Positions 35,550-50,500 of a stretch of 64,000 nucleotides of DNA are shown one piece after another. The position numbers were made by a program, and so were the translations under genes. The stretch spans positions 7,373,886 to 7,437,885 of the forward strand of contig NC_049987.1 in NCBI RefSeq assembly GCF_000003815.2. Direction: 5' to 3'. Every line of letters starts with the position of its first letter. Within the stretch, counting starts at the first letter, position 1. Source of the stretch: Branchiostoma floridae. Its lineage: Eukaryota > Chordata > Leptocardii > Amphioxiformes > Branchiostomatidae. The notes beneath the pieces are model-generated. The model was not told the origin of the DNA and searched no databases. It saw only the letters and a program-made list of their open reading frames with translations.

Positions 35550-38500
35550 GTAAGTAAACAACAGTTACTACAATAACTGATAAAAGACACTAGATGGTCT
35601 GAAATGTCTGACTGTTTCCAAAATCATCCAGCTGCTTGAGTAACTGCTTTTTGGCATATCTTATTACCTAGATGTCTAACCTTCATTGACATACCAGTTA
35701 CTTTTTATCTGTAGATGAATGAACTAGTGTTCAATTCCAGAGATTATTCATGCGGGAAAGTGTACTCTTTGAGTTAACCAGCATTAAATAGCCTCCAGGA
35801 AGATGCTTTCAAGAAGTCTTAACTCAGTTTTCATGATTAGATTTTAGCCTTTTCTACAATTACTTGTACATGGTATAATTGATTTATCCAGTATACATGA
35901 GGACACACCAAATTTATTTGTTGCTTCTCAGATTTTTTTTTTTTCAGAAGAAAATGGGCTGACAGGTTAGAAAAAAAAAAAAATTTTTTTCAAATGGTCT
36001 GGGGTGAAAATGTATGCCTTAAATAACACAAAAAACAGACTAGGGAGTTTAATGGAACATTTTATACAATAAACCCTTACTTTGATTTGTTACTAACGTT
36101 CTAAATAAAAGGCTTTTTTTAGACCGAAATTATGTGTATGTGGCTCCGAATGGTAATATTTACAGGTTTGTGACAGCATAACCTGTATTATTTTTTCGCA
36201 GGACTTTTTTTTAAATGAAAAAAACAATGGACAGGCCAAACCGAGAAGCAACAAATAAAATTGGTGTGGCCTGACAGTAAATCTTTGGAGTCAAAACCTG
36301 AAACACTTTGCTAGACCAGATACATACATGTATGCTTGCTGGTTTAATGGCATTGATGACAGAATGATGAAGTTGCATGAGCTTGATAAAAAAAAGGAGG
36401 ACAAACTCCTTGCTGATGCCGGTCATTAAGCAGCAAGATGTGACAGATTGAACTGGTTTCCCTTATGGTAATATCATAGCTCTATTAAAACCTTAACTTA
36501 TTCACAATTTGTTTTCATCACCAGCATGCCCTTCCTTTTTGTTGAAATATGTACATGTAGTTTGGCTTTCTCACATGGGATGCGGGCCTGCTTAGCAAAC
36601 ATTGATTTAGTGTAACAAGGGAGGAAGGTGTGCCATGTTGCATCCATCCTCCCTAAATGCACTTTCATGGCTGTTCTGACTGTTGTATTCCCTCCCTCTG
36701 CTGCTGCTGCCAGGAGAAGGAAATCTGAGCTCGGCTCGGAGCTGGAGGATGCAGACAGGTGCCTGGAGGATTTTAATGATTGCTCTGTGTCTGGTGTTTC
36801 TTTGTCGGTGTCAACGGTTAATTAGGGCCACTCTTGTAACTGCCTATGGGATTACTTGACCTACATCCAGGAAGACTTTGGGAGTGGTTATAAACAGGAT
36901 GTTCAGGGCACAAAATCTTCAGACCAATACAGATAAAATCCAACTGAAAAAATAAAAAAAGAATTGTTACCGTAAAGAAATGATAAAAGTAAGCCCTCTC
37001 CTTATTTTACAATCCTTGCTTCATTCAGTACAGATCCTTTAAGATGTGTGTTCAATGTCTTGTGACAGTTTTTACTCGCTCATAAAGTCATGATCACCAC
37101 TGGAAAATTGAAGATAACACAAGAGCCACGACCTTGTCATGCATGTTATTTTATCAGCATGCTGTAACATTGGATGCTGTCCAAACCTTGGTAAAGAAAC
37201 TTCCATCAAATCTGTCTGCAAGAAAGCATGAGACTTCATCTCCAGAATGCTAAGTAAAGGCATAGTGCAGGCCTTCTGAAAATGGGTGTGGCAGGGTAAC
37301 TCTCGATGACGTTCTTGTGATGTCACTAATTTGCATTCATTATAAGGTAGTACCTTAAAATCACGGTCCACATTTCACAAATAGACTGTTATTTTTAAAA
37401 CACTTTCCAAAACTCCTCCGGGACCCCTTTCACAATACCTTAACCGTTACATCTTCTGAAATAGGAAACTACATGTACTAAGTGAAGCATGATAAAGCTG
37501 AAAAGGACGTTTATGATGGCCGCTTTACAGTATAGAACAGCAGGATTTTGTGCCCTAATAGCCTGTGGACCTGCATGTTCACTGAGACGTGGAGAGCTGT
37601 GGTGTCACCTGCATGCTGGTATCCATCTGTCCAGATAACTGGGTCTTTCTCCTCAGCATCTGTTCACATGCCTAACTCAACAACACCACCAGTGGGCTTT
37701 GCTCTATACTGCACAAACATGTCAGGTGGTGTCATGGGCTATTTCGGGTGCATTGCGCTAGCAGCTCAGGGTGTTGCAGCCAAGGAAAAATGTAGAATAT
37801 AGAATGTAGAAAAAGTAATATTCACAATCAAAACTGTCCAAAAAGACCACTCAGGAGACCAATAGAATCTGGTCTATAGACAGAATTCTTAATGCTTGTG
37901 ATAATGGGAAAGGGACCACAAAAAACATTTGCTGGGATATTTCTATATACATAATAGAGGTGTTTACTTGTACAGGTTTGGCTGAATAGTGTACGATAGT
38001 TCCTTTCAGTCTGAAAGCGCATAAACTAGAATAGTAAGATGTGACAAATTTTATGTTAACAAATTTCATAACCTGTATCCTGGATTTTTTCTCCCTTTCA
38101 GTAAACTGAAACAAGAGTTTCAGGAAGTGAAGAAGAAAAGCGCCGTCAAACCAGCAGAGGTTCAGAACAGCGAGAAAAACTGTTCGCGATGCCAGACGGC
38201 CTTTGGTTTCTTCTTCGACACGGGGAACCCCTGCCCGCAGTGCCAACACAAGGTCTGCAACAGCTGCAGGGAGTTTACTACACCCAAGAAGGACAAATGG
38301 CTCTGTGCACTATGCAACAAGCAAAGGTATAGGTCTGGAAATACCTGCTATTGTATCTGAAATACTGTAAATGCATTTGAGTTTGCAGGGATTTAATTTC
38401 GCCGTAGCGGGAAAATGGACTTTTCGCGGTGGTTTTAAGTTTGCGGTAGCACCATGCACTGTAGTCTCTTGTTGCCATGGGAAAATGTTTGTGGTGGTTT

Positions 38501-41500
38501 TAAGTTTGCGGTGAAGTGGCCACCGCAAAAACCACAAACATTAAACCACTGCGAAAGTTTCTGCATTTATAGTATGCTGTGATACATGTAGTTGCGTTGC
38601 TAAAGCCTTCATTTTTTGTGGCTCAAGGTACCTAAAATTAATGACAAATTAACAATAGCCAAATAATCAAAGTCTTTTAATGCGTACATGTAGGTGTCAA
38701 AATTAAATGTCAATTATCATAATTCTGCCAGGTACCCTAAAAACACCACAATGAAAAAGAAAATGCTAAATTTAAAGAGATACTAAACTGCAGTGTCAGA
38801 CACATCCAAGTGTTCTTGATAGCATACTTTTTGTGGGCTTCCTATGTCAGCTGGCAGATTCATGAGAGTTGACGTTACACATTTTCACAGGTATGTGTCT
38901 GTTCATATCAATCATATCCTGACAAAAACTGACAAAAAAGTGTTTCCCCATTTAGCTGCATCTACCTTACAATGCTCTCTCAATTGTCTTCGGGAAGCTG
39001 CATTCCTAGAGCAGTTGCATTGATGAATTGATGCAAATTCAGCCAATAAGTAGACCCCATGCAATCAGGCTCTATAACCTTTGACATTACCTGATCATTA
39101 TGGCACCCTTATAGCCTGATTGAATTATACTGTCACAATATATCACTGCTATAATGATGTCTTATACTGCACAGGATTTCCAGGGTTTTGCACCAGCTAG
39201 GGTGTATGCCATAAGGTCTGACCAAGATAGATCTTAGGCCATTCAGAAAGGATTTTCAGCTTAGCTCTTCTCTGGCAGTGCATCTTGAGTGTGGTGTTGG
39301 AAAAGTTGGAGTCTAAGTTAAGTGGCCTTAAGGGATAAAGACAGGCATGAATAAGTCATGAAGACATCAAACGGGCAATTTGTGAGGAGACCAAGATGGC
39401 TCTCTGCCCTGAAGAGGCTTTTCTCTGAAGATTGGACCTGTCCAAGGTGCTGAATTGCCTGTAGGTAATGAAACATGGGGCAGAATGGTATGCTTAAGTG
39501 TGGTCATCCATCAGTGCAGCAGCTGCTCATATTTGATCTAAGGTATCTCACAAATTAGTTTTTATTGTTTTTGTTACACCCTAGTCTGTTATACGATGAA
39601 TGAGAACAGTTATTTGGAGTCAACTCAGGATGAATTGCATGATTGGGAATCCCTGTTGTTTCCAAGTCAGTAGGCCTGTGTGAGGAGTAATCGCTGGCAC
39701 TAACACTGTCACTCTAACGAGCTTACCCACAGCAATCCCCAATAAAAGATTATCTTGTTGCCCAGGTAGGATATCATTTTGTCTTTCGATACTAAATCCC
39801 CAAATATTGTGGAGTTTTACGACTTGGTGTGTAATGTGTTGTGGGGCCATCATGACTCTTGGCCTGACAAAGCTTAACATATTGTGGCCTTAAAGCTTTA
39901 TCTTGCTAAAGTAATCATTTGGCAGCAAATTCATATTGGTTATGGGCTATATAACAGTGGGAAGGTTCGGGTAATGATGGTATATTGAGAATTTACGTGT
40001 GAAAGAATATTGGAAATACTTCTTTGTGGGGTAGGGATTTTGGTAAATTTGCGGTAGGAAGGAAATGAAGCATTTATATTGGTTTTAAGATACTCACTTT
40101 AAAACAATGGATTGGTTGGCCGACAAATGTTAGAAAACCACAAACATTACACCACTACAAAACTTTCAACATTAATTCTACAGTACGTGGTTTAAATAAG
40201 CAGAAGTAAAGAGTGGTTCAGTTGGAAATCAAATTATCATAAAACATGTGGATATCTTTGAAATCATTAGAAAGTTCTTACTATGGAAATATCAGAATAA
40301 TGCAGGCATGACGATTAATTGACCTGAAAACCTCTTTTACATCTTAATCAATACACATCATCAAGTCTTCATCAGTCTATACCTTACCGTAATTCCATTT
40401 TGATTGCTTTGGATTTCAAACTAACGGCCTACAGAACATGGTAGAAAAGGAATTAGCCGTACCCTCCCTTCTATAACAATATGATAATAATAAGTCATGA
40501 GTCACATCAAATCATCCGTGTGGAAGAAGGATGGTATCGACAAAGGCCAACAATCTAATTTTGGGACGGGAGCCAAATGATTGCAACGTCTGGGCTCGCC
40601 TGTCAATCTTCATGTCACACCTCATTAATATTCGTGTTGTCTTAATCCTCCCCAAGCTGCCTTACACACCAGTAAACCTGACGGTGACATTCCTGTAAAT
40701 CAAACCTGGCACACAGGAACCGCCCCTACCCTCCACAGCAGGTTTTATATAGAGGCCTGCTTTTTTTTTCTGAGGGCATATATTGCAGTGTTCTAGCTAG
40801 CCTGCAATTTTTTCCATCCCCTGGAAGTCCTGTTGAAGGTGCAATCGACACAATAATCCCAGGGATTTGGAACAAAGCAATTTCTTCTATTTTGCAGGTA
40901 GACTCAGCTTGGTTCAATCAATATCTTAACATGTTAATTTTTGTCCGTCACAGAAGACGGAAGGACTAAGTACTATTGCAATAGGGTCGTGGTTACAATA
41001 TGGAGGCTGAAAACTACAATCCAGTTGCAATAGGAAGATGCCATCAGAAAACAGCCAGACCCTTAGAGCCTGCTACGTAGGTTAGACAGCCATGTCTCCA
41101 CAAGCTTGTTTCCTTCTCACATGCAAACAGCCCATTCTTGTAAGCTGTATTGTTGTAACTGAATTGTCTGCCTGTACTAATTAATGAACAATGAGAAGCA
41201 CTTTGAGAAAATGTGACATATGCAGTATTGTCAGCAATCCTGATCATATTTTACTCAAGTTGCTATCAAGCTGATTATGAAAAAAGGATAGGTATATGGT
41301 TGTAAGCCATGCCGGTTAATCATTTTAGCTGCTGTAGTAACAAGTCCTGTTTGCTCTTTCTGTACACAAAGTAAAGTGCTTACCAATAATCTTTCCACTA
41401 GTCCTCTGGTCCTTCTCAAGTTGATCTGACCTGAAGCCTATGTCACGTAGCTGCTGTTGCAAAGTGATAAAACGGCTCAATATTCGCTAAGTCATCAGAT

Positions 41501-44500
41501 AGATAGGTTTATGAGATCTCAAGGTATTTGTTCCAACATGTACCAATTGATTTTGTAGCTTATGATTTGTGTGTGAGATTTTGAACTTAGCTAGGGGTGT
41601 GAGAATAAACTTTATATCTGTAATAAAGATCAGACCCAAAATTTTATGACTCCTGAGTGATGAGGAAGTAAGAACAAATTGAAATGTGTAAACTTAGCTC
41701 ACAATTCCAGGATTTGATGTGGAAAAGGAGAAAAAAATGGTATTTTGTCATGGCCTACCCAAGTTGTAATATCAGAAGTGTAAGATAATCAACTGGTTAT
41801 TTTTCCACTGGTTATAAGGACAAACGTTATATTCAGTATACACACTGTCAGGTTCAATACCATAGCAAATTACATGGCTTTAAACCTCCCATTGCAAGGA
41901 CTGTAACCAGTTCTAGTTATGTGAAAGTGGGGATAAAAATGCTTCACATGATGAAAATAATATTTGGTATGATCTAGAGAAAGGATTTTCACTTCCCAAA
42001 AGTAACATGTTACCTGCTATTAGCTTTTCAAAAATTGCAACTGCAGTTTAAGTTTTGTTCTCAAGAGCAGTTCTCAAGATACTCCTTGATTGAAAGCTTG
42101 AGATATTGGCTCCTGTTGTTACGACATCGATATGAGTGATACCACACACAAAATACTGATTTCCGCTAGTCGTAACATTACTTTGGCAAGATACAAGGCT
42201 ATACGCCTGATGTTGCCCAATATTTTATGCACGTTATAAAATGTGTCTGCTTCCCTTTTTACAGTTTAAGCAATATTTCAAGGGTTTTACACCCACATAA
42301 AAGTTAGATTTATTCTCAGGTTGATTCTGCAGGATAAAGCTATGGTCTGTGTAGCCATGAGGGAACATAGAAGCACATGGGTGTGGAAAATGCTAATTGT
42401 TACCTACATGTAGGAATGGAATTAGTAATAAAAGCCTGGCCACACTTTATCTTGACCTTATCTATCTTTCCTCCATTCACATAAACTTTCATCTTTTTGA
42501 AAACATCTGTAATTACTTGTTATCCTTTAATCAATTGTCTACTGTGTTTTCTTTGTTTGGACAAATTAGCAGAGCCCTGTTTGCATACTATCTAATGGTG
42601 GATTCTTTAATTTTCTCTTAAGGTTTGACCTGTGACAATTTATCTTACCAGAGAGCACACAATAGACAATTCTTTATAAGATTTGTGTGTTTTAGGGAAG
42701 ACCAAAATTTCATTTCACTGGATGGAGGAGAAGAATTAATTTTAGCCGTGAATGAAAATAAGAGGAAATGGAAATTATCTGATTGATATAAACCAAGGTG
42801 CTTCTATTTGACACTATCTTTCATTGTTGGGCCATAGTGACAAGTTTGTTACACTCTAACTGGATTTGAATGACTGTAATATTCGCAGGAATGGCTTCCA
42901 CAGGCAGTTAGGTGCACCACAGAGCAAACTTATTGATGTCTTCAATCTAATTGAACGAGTTTCATTATATCTTGGGCTGTACAACGGCCCATTCCTCTCA
43001 GAAGTAGTCCCACAATGTATTGTGATGATGGCCATTTACTGCCAGCAGGGATTTTACTGCAAAAATAACTTAAAGATGGCTGCAGGGACAAATGTATTCA
43101 GGGAATGTTGCCAAACATTGCCATGCTTCTTGTGTGAAGAAATTAGCATGGAGCAAATGAGGTAGACAAACTGTCATTCAAGTCATTAGTAGATAGTTTA
43201 AGTGCATAAGTTGGTGTGTTGAATTGCGTCTAACATTATATTGGTTATTTTTCAATCTAAGCTGTCAGAACTGGCTATTTAGACTGTTTTCGGGACATTT
43301 ATGTCAGTGGTTTTATGTATTGAAAGCAACTGGGCCTGACCGTGGTGCTGAACATATAATCAGCCATATTTTAAAATGTCTCATGGTGGATTTATCTTGT
43401 AAATTACATTTATTTACTAATTAATTGGTAAACATGGGTTAATTTACCAGTAAAAAATGGATTGATTGATATCACACGGCATTTCAGAAAAATGAATAAG
43501 CAACAAAGGAATGATGTCATGCCTTTTTAGGTTTTCATTTGTGCCATTAACTCTTGTTCTATTCTTTATTATGAATTCCTTGCTGATTCTGTCAAATGCA
43601 TATTCCCCACTTATACCCATATGACGGATATCTGACATGCATTTATTAATTAGCAAGAAATTAAAGAAAAGAAAGAAGATAACCTCTTCTGGACCTTTCT
43701 TGGACCTTTGTCCTAACTTCCTGTCAGTTAGCCCCAGTATGCCTAGCATGTACATTGTATATCGGTAAACTTAGCCAATCTACTGCATTCAAATAACTGT
43801 GGACATACATTTGTACAAACCAACCAACCAACAGGCAAACACTATAGGCAAATTTTCTGTATGGTAAAATACTTCAGAAGTGGCATAATACATTTGTACA
43901 TGTAGAAATTCATGGATGAAATAGTCACTGTGACTTTTGTACAGTATACAGTTGCAACGCTAAGCTAAGTAATGCAGTCTTATATCAGAACATCCATAAA
44001 ATTGTAACAATCAGGTACTAGTAGTAAGAGCTTATTGTTAATTTTAGTATCTTTATTTTTTCTAAGAACAAAGTAGGCTTTTATGTACATGTATTTACCC
44101 ATTTTTGCCATGTGAGAGTTGTCAAGTGGATGCCCTGTATATTGAAATTGCCATAGGGCGTGTCATGTCCTTGATACAATGTTGAGCTATAATCATTTAT
44201 GCATCACCTCCAATCAGAGTTCGATGTCCTGTTTTTAACTTCCTAAGCCTCTCTCCAATGTTTTCCACATTTCAACCTCTAATGGTACCAAAGGAGCAAT
44301 GAATGAGTAATATTCTTATTGCCCGAGGTGCAGAAATATAAGCTCATAGTGTTGCTAAGGGACACTATTTTGGGGAATCGATGCTGCCGATATTGCACTG
44401 TTGCAGTTTTCTGTGATTGAGCACGTATCAGTGTATCAAGTGATGGCCCCTGGCTATACATGTATATGGGCATTGTGTGTAAATGATATGCCCACAATTC

Positions 44501-47500
44501 AAGTATCCTTATGATCTTCAGATTTGACTTTGAAATTCTTATCCCATGTGACACAAGGGTATAGATTCTGATGGCTCTTTGTAGCTAGCTATTTTACAAT
44601 CATCATGCTAAATCTATCAAAATATAAAATTACAATTTTACAATGCTGAACATTCTTGCTATGACAGCTCTCAGTGAGTTTGGTTTGTTAGTTTCTTTTG
44701 GTTTTTCTTCTTTCATAAGTGTTACTAAAATCAGTTGCTGCTTCTAGTTCAGTTCATCACTTCAAACTTCAAACGCAGACTTGAAATTTTATGGATACCA
44801 AATCCTTGTTAATCTTTCTCTGTAGTTTCGATTTTATGACGGCAAAGACCTCATTATGGGTGTAACATTTATTCCAAGTTTGATACACTGGAGTATTCAG
44901 CATTGAAAACTTAGAAACTGTGTTTACTAATAAAAATTATCTCTTCCCCAAGATTTATCATTGATATGAATAGCAAGGAATATGGTTGTCCTCTTCCCTG
45001 CCTATTTTGTAATGTTTTCCAATAAATATAGATTACATATTGAAGATATCATCATGAAATATTACCATATCTGCTGCCTCATGAGTCTTTTTATTGCCCA
45101 ATAACTGCGCTTTATTAGATCCTCCCTGTAAATTTCCGCTCGCAGTATTGGATTCATTTTTCATTAACCAAAATTTCAGCATCGTCGGAGCACAAGGTCT
45201 TAAGATTATCGGTGTCTGTCAATAAGTGTATTGACTTACGAGTTGCAGAAATCCCTGACGGGGCATATTTTGCGCTTGGCCCCACAGATTGCTGAAGATC
45301 GAGACAGGGGAGTGGTTCTACGAGACCATGGATCCGAAGAGGAAGGACCAGCTGTTTGGTACGGACCTGATCAGGGCTTCCCTGCGCCGACCCAGGGGCA
45401 GGGGACGAGGTGAGAACTCTTCTCGTGCTAGTCATATTTTTACGACTTTGTGATTATTAGCCTTATTAAGTTTTATCATAAGCTTTGGAGCAATAAGAAC
45501 AGATTGTACAGCTGCAGTCTAAACTGGGTGGGTGTCCAAATGAAGCACGTTCTTGACTATCGTAATTTTGTTACTATTTGAAGTATCCCTGCCTTCAGTG
45601 TTAGACAGAATATCCTGTTTGAACATTTTTTTTGTGATCTTGTGCTAATGAGCTAGTAAAAGTAAGGCATTTTTATACACACTTTTATACACACATTTAA
45701 GCTGCTAAATTTCCCACCTTTATGTGCTGAAGTTTTGAAAACATGATTTTAAAGATTTGGTTTTCTGATGAGCACAAGATAGTTTGAGTTGTTGCTGTGT
45801 ATCGATTGTTCCCAGCTAGTCTGAGAGGGTTCCAGGTGAGATGATGAATCTTGGCTCGTGTGTCTCAAAGTCAAAGCTCTTCCCCAGAATAGCATGGATT
45901 GCCCCAGGTCCCAGTGTTGCGCTGGTGCACCGTGAGTGACAATGATGAAGGACAACTCTGGGAGCTCGGAAAACCCTGTCGATCTCAGGATCCATCATAC
46001 AGTGCTACAAAGCTTGCTTTTGTACCTTTGAAGTATAGTGCTGGAGCCACCCGAGTTTTTGCTGCATTATCAAGAGGGTGCTCTTTGTTCTACAGGGCTC
46101 GAAATACACTTTTCAGTTAACTTGCACCAGTGCAAGTTGAGCAAAAGGTAACTTGCACCAAAAGAAACTTACTTGCACAACCCAAAATAGTGAACTGTTA
46201 ACTCTTTATCTCCTATTCTGAAAATTTGCAAATGTATGTGAGTAAATGGGGATACATAAAGACCACATGTTTGGATACTTTTAAGTATTTGTTTTTCCAT
46301 AGCATATTTTTTTTAGTTTTAAATTGTACAGTTTCAAAAAAGGTGAATTTAGGCTTAATTAAAGATCAATCCAATGTCTACAACTCGACAAGATCCATAG
46401 ATTTCTTCTGCATGCCTCGCGATTGACATCCATCACTAATCGCTGGAATGAAGTGGTAGAACAACTCATTACAAGTATAACATGTACATATAACTGGAAA
46501 AACCAGTTGAACATTAAAGTCACTAACTTGTATGCAAATGTGACTTAAATGCAAATCAAGGTAAGACAACACCAAAGGGATCTTTAGCATTGTAGAGATG
46601 GAATTGTCTTGAAATATTGTTTACCTGGATGTCTAACCTCCATGGATGTCTAACCTCCATGGACAAACTTAGACTTTTTTATCAAGTGTTATTTTCTTTT
46701 ACCTTTCAATGACAGATGATATTCTTGGTGTTTGTAAGCTTTTTCTAATGTCACAGTGTCAGGTATTAGAGGACAAAAGTAACTTGCACTGGTGCAAGTT
46801 TGGTCTAAACTTACTTGCACCACACTAATCTTACATGCACAAACTTGCATATGCATGTGGTATTTCGAGCCCTGTTCTATATTGCTCTCCTTCTGTTGAT
46901 GTGGTCAAGAACAGCAAAGACATGCACAACAAAGACATGTAGAAAACCTGTCTGTCCATTTACACATTGTAAGCCTAGATGAAACAGGTTGCAAAAACTT
47001 TTTTGAAACTTTTCCAGACTTACCTGATCCATTTCTGAATCTTAAAGTGCATTTGGATAGGGTAAAACACCAGCCTATGACAGAATTTATGCCAATGGTA
47101 TCACTTACTTCTTAAGCTGAGCTTTATCGTACTTTCAACATCTCAACATATCAAATGCCAGTATACGGTGTAGAGTTGAGAGGCTAGCAACAACATCAAG
47201 AGGTTGTTTGATTTCTGTTACCACTGGCTTGTGTCCTATGGTGCTTTACTCGACTTAACTTGACTCCACCCAGGTGTAAAAATGGGTACCTGACTTCTGT
47301 TGGAGTGGTGAAAAGCAGAGGAATAAAAGGGATGGGCTCTGCCTTCAAATACTGTGCCCTGGACAAGGTACTAGATTAACACCCCACTGTACCTACAGCC
47401 TCAAAAAAGCTATAGAACTAGCTTTACCTTTATGCCTTCATGGCACTCAGTTTTTTAGCTAATATTTATCTTACTTTTGTCTCGTATTAACAGCCAGCTT

Positions 47501-50500
47501 TTAGAAACCCAAGCAGGTACTATATTCTCTCCACGTCTTCATCTGTAGGGATATGCATATATGGATGAAAATCCAATGGATGTATTGATTTCTGTGCAGC
47601 AACATTAACAAGTTGTGATCAATATGAGAGATATCACAAGGAAACTGCCGACTGGATAATTGCCCATCAGATTACTTTGGCATCAAAAGCGATGGAAGGT
47701 GTCTAATTTGTTTCATGAGGCAAATATATCACGACACCTCTGTGAATTGCAGTACAAATGTAGTTATGATACCTCAAATTATAGCTTTTTAAGTTTTAAA
47801 TTTCTTTATTACTGCATACTTTTGTAATAAAACGATTCACCTCAGAGTCTGTTAAGTCCTGTTTGTGGATAGGTTATTATTTCTATTAATATGCCATTTT
47901 GTACTTTTTTTAAAAGAAAGTTATGTTCTGTAATTTGAAGGCAAAACCTAGTGAAAAACAAGAGTAAGGCCATGCCAATTTAATTTGTTCATAGATTTTC
48001 AAAAAATAAGAAAAAATATGCTTAAGTGGAAAAACATCATGAAAACAAAGCCCAGGGACCAGGTGTATGCCTTGGTGCACTCAGGTTTATGGAGTGAACA
48101 TGGTCATATTCAAGTTTTCCTCCCTGCCTGTTGCGTTTACGATGTCCACTTGCTATACTTTCACTTTGAAAAATCTCTAAGAGACATATCTACATACATT
48201 GAGAGTGCTCTGACAATGGAAATCAATAGGACATTGAACCTTGAGATTGATTCCTTAGATAAGTTTTTTCAAAGTTTATGTGAGCACTAAGAAGTTATGA
48301 ATGTGTCAATGGATTTACAAAGACATGGTAATTGGAAGGCTACATGCCTAGGTCATTTTTCCAATAGTCTATAATTTGCAGCATATACAGTCTGTTCTCT
48401 GAGATGTTTTATTTTTCAATGGTCCAAGACATAAAAGTATATTTTATACCTATATGGCATGACATGCACGTGCTTAGACCCTCATATTTCTTGCAAGTAT
48501 TTGGTTGTCAATTATTCTGGAACAGCCCTACTGGGAGCCTAGTGATTGGCAGAGTATGCAGTATGCAGAGCACAAGTGCATCGGTTAGGGCATGATATGT
48601 GGATGCCAAGGACATGCCTCCCTTGGGTGGCGTTGAACTGGATCCCCAAGGAAAAAGAAAAAGGAAAGACAACAAATGACTCGGAAAGAGACAGTCATGC
48701 AGGACTTAGAGAGAGGGGTTGGGTTAATGTTACACCTGGGACGAAGCAAGGAAGCATGCACTGAATAAAATAGAGTTAGCCTGGTTTGATAACTTATTGT
48801 AGCTGCCTCGCAAAAGTTGAGAGGATAGATTTGACAGCTATGATAAGTTTGAATAGAGGGGCAGGTTTTGGTGGCCTGCTTGAATGCCATCTGAAATGCA
48901 GTGAAGAAGAAGAAGATTGGCAGACTCATATAATTATATGTATAGTACGAATTTGTATAGAAGAATGTCCCTGGTGCTAAAACTCTGCTATAAGAACAGT
49001 CTACTGTCAGACCTGTTCTTAGTGCTGAAATAGTGTCATAAGAACAGTTGGTCTTGAAACTTATCAAGAAAGTTATCAAGAACAGTTGTGGGCCTGTCCC
49101 TGGTGCTGAAACTCTGTCAATTAGAGCAGATATAGGTTGCTAAGAACTGTCTTGGGCCTGTAAGTGGTACTGAAATGTTACTAAGAACTGTCATGGGCCT
49201 GTCCCTGATGCTGTAACAATGTTATTAAGAACAGTCCTTAGCCTGTCCTTCTGCTAAAATTCTGCTGTAAGAACAGTTGAAGGCTTGCCCACTTCTATTA
49301 CTAAGAACAGTTGTGGGCCTGTCCCTGGTTCTGAAACTATGTTATTAAGAACAGTCCTTGGCCTGTCCTGTCCTTGGGCTGAAACACTGCTATAAGAACA
49401 GTTGTATGCTTGCCGACTTCTTACCAAGGACAGTTGTTGGCCTGTCCCTGAAACTCTGTTATTAAGAATAGTCCTTAGCCTGTCCTTGGGATGAAACACT
49501 GCTGTAAGAACAGTTGTAGGCCTGCCCACCTCTTTTACTAAGGATATTTGTTGGCCTGTCCCTGATGCTGACACGTTTCTAAAAACAGTTGCAGGCCTGT
49601 CCCTGGTACTGATACGATTACTAAGAACTGTCCTTGGCCTGTCCTTGGGCTGAAACACTGCTGTAAGAACAGTTGTAGGCTTGCTGACCTCTTACCAAGG
49701 ACAGTCCCTGATGCTGTTACACGGTTTCTAAGAGCAGTTGTGGGACTGCTCCTGGTGCTGTAACGTAACACTGTTGTAAGCTTTGCCCAGTATAACATAG
49801 CTAGCCTACAGATGTAGAAAGTCCACAGAAGCCTCAGCCTTCACCGTAGATGCAGTGTACAAAAAAAGCACCCTTGCCTGGCTGAAGGTGGGCATTTCTG
49901 AGGCATATCTCGAAATTAAATCTACTCCATCAGACTTGGTATTTCTTTAGGCTTATTTTGTACCATCTCTATCTTCCCCACCACAGACATCACTCATGCT
50001 TTAGTCAGTCTGGGTCTAAGTCTGGTATCAGTACTTATATCATGTAGCACACCAGTGTATGTATGTACCTCCTCACTGCAGACCAAAGCAAGCCTCAGGC
50101 ACACATGGTAATCTCTTGATGCTTGTGCTTTGAGATTCTATCAAATGGTAGAATTGAAAACAAAATGAGTAACATGTTTGATTACGTCAAATATTTTCAT
50201 GTACATTACTTTGTATTATTCAGATGATGATGTGGATTCTAAGTTATGAAATTTTTTACTAGTAATCTGACTAATCACTTGAAGTGTGCTTGACAGTTTG
50301 ACCTTAGTGGTTACAATGCTAGCAAAAATAGAACCTCTGAGGTAACAAGCTGCTATCATAAGATAATAGTCTGAAAGATAGACACGATTTCATGTAAATG
50401 TGAACACAATGCACACGGAATAAAGACCTCATCCTTTAGAAATGAGTCTTTTGTGGAGAAGTTTCAATTTCAAGCTTCACAGTCATTTTTCTTCTTAAGT

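Noticed and set aside
48585-49079. 164-residue minus-strand ORF
   Set aside because: No recognised family or exon borders. It lies inside an intron and runs into the minisatellite.
48965-49790. CRISPR array
   Set aside because: Units are contiguous and degenerate with no constant-repeat/unique-spacer pattern, and the host is an animal.
49254-49798. Repetitive minus-strand proteins (134 and 86 residues)
   Set aside because: Created by a tandem repeat whose long period is divisible by three. No start context or conservation evidence.
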